Shown piece after piece: positions 54,601 through 64,000 of a DNA stretch of 64,000 nt; position 1 is the first letter of the stretch, and every line of letters begins with the position of its first letter. The position numbers and the translations under genes are program-made. The DNA comes from Wyeomyia smithii (lineage: Eukaryota > Arthropoda > Insecta > Diptera > Culicidae): contig NC_073695.1 in NCBI RefSeq assembly GCF_029784165.1, positions 105,084,255 to 105,148,254 on the forward strand, in the 5' to 3' direction. The notes below the pieces were generated by a model, which made no database searches, had not been told where the DNA came from, and saw only the letters and a program-made list of their open reading frames with translations.

Positions 54601-55041
54601 CGGATGTACAGTAATTACTTTTTCGATGCGTCTGTAAATTCTAGATAACAGATTTTAAAAACTTAAAAACGGCAAACAAATCTGAAAATGTATTTAAAAC
54701 GTTGTAGTTCTGAAAGATAGAGCGATATTTACCAAGCCATAAATTTCAGTGGGAGTGGGATATGTGAATTAGTACATTGGTTTATAAAATGTTCACGCAA
54801 CAGTCAAACCACATCAATGTTTTGCGAAATTAGTGATATCGACCAGTTTAAAACAGTTTCAAGGCCAAATATCTCCATACATTGTCTGTACGATCGGTTT
54901 AATTGCTTAATGCAGACATCATAATGATGAACGGAATTATTCCAAAATCATTGGATGGCAATGCCAACTAATTGACATCGCATTCGGGCTAATTCATTTC
55001 CAGCAGTCGCAGTGCAAATATTTTTATTTAGATTCTGCCTA

Positions 55042-55147
55042 TCAGTGTTGAGAAGTCACCATTTGTGATTGGACACACATACTCATTATTTACTAATATT
55101 TATCATAAATACTTAAGCTACTAACAAATCCTTCTCCTAAAAAAAAG
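55042..55147 (+). mobile_element. Very short 5'-truncated LINE insertion with 11-bp TSD
   Basis: It reproduces the final roughly 105 bp of the 17.8-kb LINE (GTGTTGAGAAGTCACCATTT to CTACTAACAAATCC and an A-rich tail). GATTCTGCCTA is perfectly duplicated on both sides (55031-55041, 55148-55158). This is the signature of target-primed reverse transcription and confirms the 3' end of the LINE family. Confidence 0.92.
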
Positions 55148-55410
55148 GATTCTGCCTACTGACACGTATGGTTGTGTATTGTCTACATAACAAATAATGG
55201 TACTACGACAGAAGACGAAACGAGCAACTCAAAACAAGGGTGTTAGGGAACGCGAGTGAAACTTGGCTGGTAACAGCTGAGTCACGAACGACTCGAGCAG
55301 TTAACTCAGACGAGCTAATCGTATGAAATCCAGCCTACTCGCCATCTGGAATACAAAAATTGGTCAGGCGAGTAACTCGCCGCTCGTCTCGTCTTGTCTA
55401 GTAGGTTCCT

Positions 55411-55920
55411 ATGTTTGCTTCAACAGCAGCGTTGCCAGTTCAAGTTAAAGAAATCAGGATAAATGTGATAGTCCCTTCGTGGGACGAAAGATCATTATTT
55501 CGGATAAAATTCTTGAAGAAATCAACATTTGAATTTGACAAAATTGCTAAATTTTGTGCAAAACTTGAAATGATGACCTTTTGGCGGGAAAGAGAAAATA
55601 AATTTATGAAAAATCTGGAATATTGGACAGCAAATCTATTTGGTGAAAAAGGTGGTCGTGAGGAAGGATTGTTTTCTATCGAAGGCTCTGCATCTCCAAT
55701 ACTGCGGCGAAAAGGAAGGGTTTGCGAAGGTGACGGAATCAAACAACGTTGCGCTCGATCATTACGAAGAGCAAACACAACGAGTCTATGCGATCGGACC
55801 GCGCTGAGACTATTCCCCACCAGAAGCATTGAAGAGCTTAAATATTTGTCTGATACCAATAACGATTTTTTTCAAGAAAGATTCTTTAAAAAGTATACAT
55901 TGTGTAGTGATCAAATTTAG
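55411..55920 (+). CDS. Hypothetical 169-codon open frame
   Basis: It runs from ATG to TAG without a stop. The sequence is basic, with a central FWRERENKFMKNLEYWTANL and an Arg-rich second half; no domain, signal peptide or membrane segment is recognised. The antisense strand is open over 55440-55859 as well, which weakens the case for either. It lies between a LINE insertion and dispersed repeat Y. It could be a fragment of a mobile element or a chance frame. Confidence 0.2.
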   Translation: MFASTAALPVQVKEIRINVIVPSWDERSLFRIKFLKKSTFEFDKIAKFCAKLEMMTFWRERENKFMKNLEYWTANLFGEKGGREEGLFSIEGSASPILRRKGRVCEGDGIKQRCARSLRRANTTSLCDRTALRLFPTRSIEELKYLSDTNNDFFQERFFKKYTLCSDQI

Positions 55921-55944
55921 AGGTTATATACATTTTTAGTTTAC

Positions 55945-56250
55945 AAAAATTCGAAAAAAAATTCTCGCATTATCTTAAAGTACAACTTCTTGGGGACAAT
56001 CTCTCAAATTTTTCAGAGCGATCTGAGCAATAGGGAGAAAGTCACGCGATTAGAAGCACGCCTCGTCACGGCCGCATAAGCTAAACTTGAAACTTTGTAC
56101 GTGTTTAACTCGTGTTTCTGAAAAAATGACTTCGCCGTGTTTACGATTGCGGTCAAACTACTGAACTAATTTTCTGCATTTTTTTTCAAATGCTCGTTAT
56201 TGAATTTCGCGGTCGTTAAACGATCGATTTTTGATACACGAAATTTAACT
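55945..56250 (+). repeat. Dispersed repeat family Y, copy 2
   Basis: Counterpart of 36365-36650 in the same orientation. Confidence 0.65.
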
Positions 56251-56496
56251 TTGCCGAAAAAAATTCACCAGTGTGTAGGAGAGTGTTTTTCACTGCGCGA
56301 ACATCTACTCTCACACTGGTGGGCAAAGCAACGCACTTGTCTGAAGAGAGCAGCGCATCGTGTGTATCTGAGTAGTTTGCAAAATAGCACCGCGGTAGAA
56401 TCTGAAATATCATTCCAGAGAGATAATAAACTATAATGATTTTTCTATGCATTCACAGTAGAGTGATTCACCACACTTGTTTCACTCAGTTGTGGT

Positions 56497-57943
56497 TAGG
56501 GTTTGCAATATTCCCGGGAATCGATTTCCCGGGAAACGGGAATAAAAAATCGAATTTCCCGGGAATTCCCGGGCCCGGGAACTGACAAATTCTTTAGCAA
56601 AATGACATTTTCAATGAAGTTCATCAGTAAAAGGTAAGGCGTCGTACACAAATTACGAAGGGGGGGGGGGGCTTGAGTCTGCGTTACTTATTGTTACGTA
56701 GGGGGGAGGGGGGTAGTAGAGACAGTTACGTAACTGTGATGTTTGTTCGAAATTGAAAATTTCGGAGGGAGGTCAGGCTGTTCAGCGTTACGTAATTTTA
56801 GGGGGGGGGGGGTTATATCGAACGTTACCCATCGTTACATAGGGGGTGGGGAAGGTGGTCTGAAATCTAGATTTTTACCGTTACGTAATTTGTGTACGAC
56901 GCCTAACAAAAATTGTTTAAAATTTCATTCTCAATCCGCATGAAAAACAAAAAAAAACAAATGAAATACAAAACATTTTTAAGTTAACATAAAAAATTCG
57001 TGATCGATTTTTGTAGCATAAATTTGCAGAAGAGGAGAATTAAGGGTATTGATGTCGTCAAACAATCGCTTCAGATCCGCTGACAATTTTCCGTTAAGCT
57101 CAAAAATTTTATTTCCTTCTGTAAAACTTTGCTCAAGTCTGCTGAATCACCGCTGTTTGAATGAATGGATACGTTGCGGCTGCGGCAATTTGACAGTTAG
57201 CCCATACATTTTCTGTCAAATTAACGTCAACGCAACGCAAACGTATCCATTGTGTTTGGGCTTTTAGGCAGGCATTGGTCGCGAAAAATATTTGCTATAT
57301 TCGGTACGTACTTTTTGGGCAAAATGTTTTTTACACTACAGTAAATATTTACTGTTTACTTGAGCGGTAGCAAACCTATTCGCTATTTTTTTTTCATTTA
57401 AATATATTTGCTGTGCCATTGTGATTCATTTTAAATAAACTGCGTCTCAAATCTAGTTTTCATTGACAGAACAACATTTCAAACCCTTTTGGAGTTTATA
57501 TCATTATTGATAAGAACGTAAGATTCCAAGGAAGATTTTTGGTAAATTAACTACGTTATTTCGCCGTTTGGTGGTTTTCTGTGACAAGACAAACTGGAAG
57601 GAATCGATAGAATACTAAATAATCAGTTCAATACGACTCAAAATGAGTAAGTCTTAAAGCATTTGAAGGCTAACTAATTAACCTGCAAAGATGATTTTTA
57701 CGTTTAAATACTATACTGACTTTGAGTTTTATTAAATGATTTACTTCAGGTCGCACCAGTCTGACGTATTTAATTTTATTGCAATAATGCATAAAAAACT
57801 ATAGTGAATCATATAAAATTTTTCGCTGAACTCGGGAATCCCGGGATCCCGGGATCCCGGGAATCAATATTTCTGTTCCCGGGATCTGGGAATCCCGGGA
57901 AAAGCTGTTTCCCGGGAAATCGTTCCCGGGATTGCTAACCCTA
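56497..57943. mobile_element. CCCGGG-rich hAT-type element, complete, with 8-bp TSD
   Basis: The TIRs TAGGGTTTGCAAT and ATTGCTAACCCTA are bounded by GTTGTGGT at 56489-56496 and 57944-57951, a perfect 8-bp duplication. Both subterminal regions are packed with TTCCCGGGAA-type palindromes (about a dozen). It is 1447 bp including a 268-bp nested element. No transposase frame is visible. The truncated relative is at 47601-48010. Confidence 0.85.
56637..56904. mobile_element. 268-bp TIR element with G-runs, nested in the hAT element
   Basis: Perfect 21-bp TIRs begin AGGCGTCGTACACAAATTAC. The interior has several runs of 6 to 12 G and repeated GTTACGTA. The related element at 47.6 kb lacks it at the matching position. 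TTACGTAATTTGTGTACG-type ends are a known class of short insect elements. The target duplication is short (TA or AA) and unclear. Confidence 0.8.
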
Positions 57944-57951
57944 GTTGTGGT

Positions 57952-60900
57952 GAAAGTAGAAAGTGTAAAATTTTTCTGCGAGCGGTAGGAACATAGCACA
58001 AAGCAGAATAAACGCTGGTTAAGAAGTGAACGGTGAATATTCACTCTGCTCTGTCCACATATTAAGGAGAATAACAAGCCTGTTTATAACTACAAATAAG
58101 GTTTACTTTATACATTATGACCAAATTAGGTTACTAGTTAATAAATCTTTTTCAAATTCCATAACTTATTTATTACTTTGAACATTCTAGCAGATTGGTT
58201 TTTATCGATTGATGTTTATTCAAAGATTGCTTTGTGATGAATAGTATTTTAAATATTCGTAAAACAGCCAGAAATTCAGTGCTTTCGTTTCTGTTAATGA
58301 GACTATCGATATTTATTAAAATTAAGAGTTTGAGTAAATTAGGTTACTAGCTATAAAACCTTTTACAAATTTCATAGCCTATTTATTAAGCAAAGTAAAA
58401 ATAGGCATAAACTGCTGAAAATAGGTTCCGTATCCCACCTGGAGAAGTTTAAACTGGGTCCCTCCGCCTATTTTGTTTTGAAATATTTTGTAGAATCTGT
58501 GGGGATCTGCGGGATCTCCGAGAATTAACCCATGGTTAAAAGTCCTTTGACATCAAATGATCTAGTTCAACTAAGGTTCGAACCAATGATCACTCGTCAA
58601 GGTGAACTCTGTTACCTTGCGACTACGCTGCTCTCAAGCTATAAATGTTTGCAACAGATAAACCTTACATACAGACGTTTAAAAAGCATCTAATGGTATA
58701 TGTGATTTTTCTACACGCTATGTAGATAGATGCTAATTTTCGTAGAGAATATAGTTATTCTTGAAGAGGGTGGAAAATTTTCAAATATTCAAAGAGTCAC
58801 ATATAAACGAAATAAGAGTTATCAACACTGATAGCAGGTCTATCAAATAAGATTTTTTTCACGAGTAAATCATTGTTGTAATTTTTATAGGATCGCATAT
58901 ATTTTCACTGTTATCTTATCAAAGTCTACAAACCTCCAGTGTCGCTGAGTGCATCATTATAGACACATTATAGTTTTCATAAAACACCTGCAAAGTTCTG
59001 AGTTGTGTCGATTTCAAGGCAAATGCTGTTAGTCTTTTCTTTTCTCATAATTTTTCCCTAAATTGTCAAATGGTGAAAACACTTATTAACAGCTGAATGG
59101 TAATATAATTTCAATAAATAGGGCAGAGTTTCATCGAAGTTTGAAAACATGTACTCCAGTATTGCTACGTTACACCGATAAACAGTTTTTGCGAGCCTCA
59201 TTGCAGTCCATTTTATTTATTCGCTTATCAAATTCGATAACAATCGCACGGAACATGAATCATCGATTACTTCTGTATTAGTACCAACCTGTAGAAAATG
59301 TGTCAATATTCTGCAGCACATCATTTGTTGAACTACCTACAAGTAAAGAAGTTTGCCATTACGATTGTGTCGTGTATAGTACAAAATTTTCGGATATTAT
59401 CAGCCAATTAAATTCAAAACTTTGACCTGTTCTGGGTGACCACATTGTATTCACCAGCCTGAGTTTGAAACGCAGCAAAAAAAAGTGAAGCTACATTTTA
59501 CGCGTGGACTTTCGATGATCATTTTGGCAGTGGCGCCGCGATAAGGTAAAAGTGAGGCTTATAAACTTCACTGAGCTCTCGAGGTTTAATTGAGAACTAT
59601 CCGAATCCCGCGGTAAGGAGTTTACAGGCCAGCTACCGTCAAGTGAAGTGTAATGTGTTAGTTATAAAGCTTTTTTGATATGCAATGTTTTTCACGGTTG
59701 CCAATTGCTGGATACTTCTATTGGATTCATTAATCGTTTTGAATTTCACATTTGAAATATCAAATATTGTTTCAATTCAGCCAAAATACCAATTCATTTG
59801 CCATGTTGTCTTAATTCCGAGACAAAATTTTTCGTTTGAATAAAGATAGACGTGGGATGAAAACACTCCATGTTTTGGTATTGCACTTTCATCGCGGCGA
59901 TGGCAGCGGCTCATCACTAAAACGGTCGGATGATAAACTGGTGACTACGAAGCAGCTCTTTCTCATACGTATAATAGTGAAGACGAGAGAAATTACGTTC
60001 ACTTTGAGGGTTACCGTGGGGTGGGAAAATGGACACTAATTTTGATACGGACGGCCACGTTTTCTATTTATTATGGACTATGGACTTATTGTTCAGCGTG
60101 GTGTGTAAAATTCATTTCATTTGTACGTTTGAGACGCTAGCGTGAAAACCGGGAGCTGTTTTTCGATGCTTTAGCAGATCCGCGGTGTTTTTTTCAGCTG
60201 AGTTTGAATTTTTGTTTGTATATATAATAAATGATATATGTGAAGAAAAAAAAAGATATATCACATAATTAAAATATATATATTTTTTTAAATTTTTCAT
60301 CACCTGAAGTCTAAGTTTCTCTGGCTATCATGAACATATACGCATGACTTAAAGTATAATATAAGAAAACCGCTGTGTCCGAAGAAAAATTATGCGATTT
60401 CTATTAATGAAATTAAATTGATGCTAAAATATAACAAAATTGTCCATTCAATTTAGAAATTAAATCGATATCGAATTACTTTTTTACTGATTTTATTTGA
60501 TTATTAGCAGCACAGTACACAGCTGAGTTTCCTGAAGTAATTTTTAAGTATCTTTTCAATTAATTAACGTATATGCTTCTAATTAAATGATAACTATTGA
60601 TTGTAAATTTTCGGGTTCACTACTGGAATCAGCTTGCCTCTTTAATTACAGTTCCTGCTTGCTGTTTACACTCTGTGTGTACCATGAATTTATTTAAATT
60701 CATATCGGCTTCGCGAAATTATTACCATGTGAATTTTCTCGGCGTTTTTCCCAGCGAACCGTTGCACGCACGAGTAAAATCAAGGTCCGGTTGTGTATAA
60801 CTAGCACAGATCGGTTTGTTGCAAGTATGTTTAATTGCTCTAAGAATTGATGTGTACCTGATATTTAAATTCGAGTTAAACTGGCTATGAATTAATATCG

Positions 60901-62992
60901 GTGACATTTGAAAAGAACGGTTACATTATCTTGCTTAAAGTCAAATATTGGGTCCAATTGAACATAAAAATTAAAAAAAAAACTAAGGTTGTTTTATTCA
61001 ATTCAGTTAATAGTGATGATTAGTATAATCATAAATCGCAATCGAGAACGACTGGGTGTAATCGGAGCATTATTAATAAACTAAAAGATAATATACACCG
61101 GATTTTTTCTCGCAACGAATAGTTGGACCTCTAAAAAAAAGGTTAATCAACAGATATATTGGTTGTTTGTCGGCAACACAGTTGTGTGAAACTTCATTCA
61201 CGTTTTAGTTCAACTTTCATGATGGAGTTATAATTTAGTATGAAAAATTAATCTACATTGTGTGAGAACAGTAAACGGTAGGTGAACATAAGCGAAACAA
61301 ACAAATGGAGGGAACTCTCAATTCAACAGTACAAAACCTTTCGTTTTCCCATAAAAAAAACGGCCAGGTAAGCGAACTAGTATCAAACTTCCAAAAAGCT
61401 AGCTTTATGTTTAGTTTACGTGGGTCAAGGTGTGAGAAAAATATGCGGATGTTAATGTCGTTTCATGTTATTTTTGGTTGCATAGAAAACTACCTGAGAA
61501 CGAGTTGTGAGCAAGATGAAAATACGACGTCAAATAAAATACTTTAGTTTTGATTTAATGATTGATTCAATGATTGGTTGAAAGCTATGAAAGCTACCAA
61601 AAAATGAAAGGGTTGGGAAACAAAAAGACTTGTGTATAGTTCAACAATCTGGTTAAAATCTTCATCATTTGGTAATACAAATATAATAAGTTCACTGCCA
61701 TTATTTTAAACTTTGTTGACTTCTTGAATGTAATTTTTATTGATTTTTTTTTGTTAAAGAAATAATACTTAACAAGCTTTTAAAGTTAGAAAAGAACGAA
61801 TATATACAATGTCTATCAAAGGAAAATTCATATGAATATCGCAAAAAACGTGGAATTTAGTCAAATTTTACAAAAACACGTTTAACATTGAAATTTTTAA
61901 GAGATAGAAGTTTCGTATTTTCTACAAAGTTTAATAACTTTGTAAAAAACTGCACAGCTCTAGTGAGTAGGAAAAATCAACAACGATACTGATCACGACT
62001 GATTCTCTACCTGTCAATTACGTTTTTCTTCGAATTTTGGAGATTTGGGAAAAAATTGAAACAAAATTAATTTGCTAAATGTGCGGTTTTTAAAACAATG
62101 TAACCACTTGGCAGTGATGTCGTTTTAATTGTAATTTTATTTATTGGTCCTTCTCCACAAGCCGGATTACAGTAAAGTTCATCGTTCAAAAATGCATATT
62201 TATTCATTTATTTTTCCCATGTATCCACAACCTTCAAGTTCAAGTAAGTCAACATTATTCTACAATCAGCCGAAGCTATACCATTTCTGGTTTGAAAGTG
62301 TTTCAGCCGAGTACAAATTACAGTTCATATTTTGTGTTGGTCGTTAATATTTGTTTTCGTGAAACTTTAGCATATCAAAAGTCGTGTCATTGAAACTAAC
62401 TGCCATAATGGCTATACGGTACAATTAGGGCATAGTTGTTAATAAAAACAAAAATCGTTTTCATTTCCCCGATGTTTGCTGTGAATAAAGCGTGAAACCA
62501 TCGGAATGTGTTCTTGTGATTGTGTACACTAACCGCTACTGCATTTGCGGATGACTTGTTAAAGCGTTTTCATAAATTATCAGCGATCACTTTTGTGAAA
62601 TATTATTTTTGTATGATAAATTGAAGTATATTCGTTATGCTACACATAGGAAATGTATGTCGTTTGTTCGTTATAAAAACTGTTTGTTTTATTCTCAATT
62701 CCAGATAACCTTCATTTTGGTCTAGCTATCGTATACACACTGCGTTCATAGATTGATTTGGACCTCAACGGCAGTAATGTAGATCGAAGAAACGCGAGCG
62801 ATCCATTATTTTTCATTGTCCAACTCGAACCTAGTGTAGTGGCACTTTTATTTTGCAAAAAATACTAGAACAGATTACAGTATTAAAAAACAGAGCTGGT
62901 GAAATTTTCATACATTAGTTCATCCGTAATGAGCGTTGGAAAATTGTAACATACAGTTCAACAAGATTTCCGTGTAATACATTGGAGCAAAA
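57952..62992. other. Long stretch without recognised genes
   Basis: Apart from the tRNA-like segment at 58566-58640 I see no supported feature over 5 kb. Short frames at 59836-60039, 60597-60800, 61305-61547 and 62144-62347 are AT-driven and lack domains. The final few hundred bases should hold the 5' UTR of the gene starting at 62,993. Confidence 0.4.
58566..58640 (-). repeat. tRNA-like segment, possibly SINE-derived
   Basis: On the minus strand AGCAGCGTAGTCGC resembles a Pol III A box, and GGTTCGAACC is a perfect B box about 35 nt further on. The stems do not form a complete cloverleaf and no clean acceptor stem is visible, so a functional tRNA is unlikely. A degraded tRNA-derived SINE is more plausible. 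Confidence 0.45.
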
Positions 62993-63127
62993 ATGTCCAC
63001 AATAGCAGATATGAGTGCTACTAGTAATAAGGACCATAGTAATAACATCAATAATGTCACCTCTAGTGTTGACTCGCAAAGTCTGGAAGTTCAAGTCACA
63101 ATCAAAGATTTACCAATTACGTTTAAG
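62993..63127 (+). CDS. First coding exon of an unidentified gene, continues beyond the window
   Basis: An ATG in good insect context (CAAAAATG) opens 45 codons: MSTIADMSATSNKDHSNNIN, a Ser/Asn/Thr-rich stretch, then SLEVQVTIKDLPITFK. The frame meets a consensus donor GTGAGT at 63128 in phase 0. The low-complexity N-terminus followed by a hydrophobic, strand-like stretch is typical of the start of a large regulatory or adaptor protein, but I do not recognise it. No acceptor or next exon was identified in the remaining 870 bp, so the gene probably extends outside. Confidence 0.6.
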
Positions 63128-63133
63128 GTGAGT

Positions 63134-64000
63134 GTAATATTTATGGAATGCAAATATTTTTGCGATAACTCCATTTTCACCATTCAAGGTTATTCTAATC
63201 ATATTCGAAAATTGAGATTGAGTTCTCACAATTGGTGAAATTGGACGTGAGTGCTCTAGTTTATGTATCTATTCATTTCTGAGAACTGCACTTTTTGAAT
63301 TCCGTTGTTTGAATTCTTCGGTATTTTGACATAATAGGAAATTATGATAGAGTTATAGTTGTTTTGAAATTTGAACCAGCCAATCTTAAGGACAATAGCA
63401 ATGCGTTATTGCAAGGGTGTTGTTATCTAGTGAATAAGTTGTTTTCAATTCAGTGCATACTTGTACTTATACGACATATTTTTGTGTATCAAGTTTGCGG
63501 TAAAAAAATCAAATCAAATCAATTTTTTTTGCTAACTCATGGGTTACTTTTATTGATGATGCATGAGTAGTTTCGTCAGTGCGATTAATGGTAAACCCAT
63601 GAAAAAATTGGCAATTATTGTCCATTTTTTTACCGCAAACGTTAATGTTGAAAACCTAAATTAATCCACCTAGCGGTCAGACCCAGCCTTTCTCATTCAA
63701 ACTTTTATATGTAAAAATAGATATACATGAACGCTTCAATCCAATAAATAAAACTACCGAACCGATCGACGTGAAAATGTGTATGTAGGGGTTTTTGGTC
63801 CCCATAAAGGTTCCTATGATAGTTTGAGACCCCTCCCTCTTCTGGAAAGGAGGGGTCCAATACAAATGAAACATACATTTCTGCACAACTCAAGAACAAA
63901 CCAAGCAAATGAAACCGAATTTGGCATGTGGATGTTTTAAAGGGTAATAAATATGTCCAGAATGGTTCGACGCCCCTCCCTCTTATGGAAGCACATGTTT
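63134..64000. other. Presumed intron with a dispersed mosquito-type repeat
   Basis: It follows the donor at 63128. From about 63,660 the sequence (CCTAGCGGTCAGACCCAGCC, and two CCCCTCCCTCTT segments near 63,830 and 63,973) has the look of a repeat, with similar blocks spaced about 145 bp apart. It runs off the window end. Confidence 0.4.

Noticed and set aside
58566..58640. Functional tRNA gene
   Set aside because: No acceptor stem or full cloverleaf can be drawn.

Overview
The window looks like nuclear DNA of a dipteran, most probably a culicine mosquito and perhaps Aedes. It is AT-rich and has few genes. Coding sequences are split by GT-AG introns. Insect-type genes are present (a citron kinase/sticky orthologue, an RR cuticular protein, a small C-type lectin). 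The remaining space is filled with nested transposons, including jockey-clade LINEs of Juan-like appearance and many short terminal-inverted-repeat (TIR) elements with 8-bp target duplications. The species is inferred; no marker fixes it.

Layout. 1-3.3 kb holds no supported host gene but carries a 1.4-kb P-element-like transposon with a perfect 8-bp target duplication. 3.35-10.7 kb is a complete six-exon citron kinase gene (+, 1842 codons). 11.4-12.6 kb is a dead LINE cut by a 251-bp MITE. 14.3-15.2 kb is an intact cuticular protein gene (-) with a TATA box. 15.7-17.7 kb is a hAT-type element with a second TIR element inside it. 17.8-22.3 kb is a near full-length but inactive jockey-clade LINE that keeps its internal Inr+DPE promoter. 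22.8-26.0 kb has two short TIR/foldback elements. 27.35-29.5 kb is a five-exon short-chain dehydrogenase gene (+). 29.8-41.9 kb is a large imperfect duplication. Each copy carried a two-exon C-type lectin gene (-) followed by the same LINE, MITE and TATA-containing repeat. One lectin copy has a nonsense codon and the other is split in its signal peptide by a 2.1-kb insertion. 41.9-43.7 kb looks like a decayed LTR-retrotransposon. 46-50 kb has a pogo-like element, a CCCGGG-rich hAT relative and a 1000-bp foldback. 55-58 kb has a LINE tail with a clean target duplication and a second CCCGGG-rich hAT element with another element nested in it. At 62,993 a host gene begins: a 45-codon first coding exon that leaves the window through a consensus splice donor.

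The host genes do not form a pathway. Citron kinase acts at the cytokinetic midbody, the cuticular protein in chitin-bound exoskeleton, the dehydrogenase in NAD-dependent alcohol oxidation, and the lectins were secreted carbohydrate binders. The strongest observations are the P-like element, the independent breakage of both lectin copies, the patchwork insertion in the LINE that seems to be copied from at least two templates, the exact Inr-DPE spacing of the LINE promoter, and several deeply nested elements with clear target duplications. I found nothing I can defend as an entirely new biological system.
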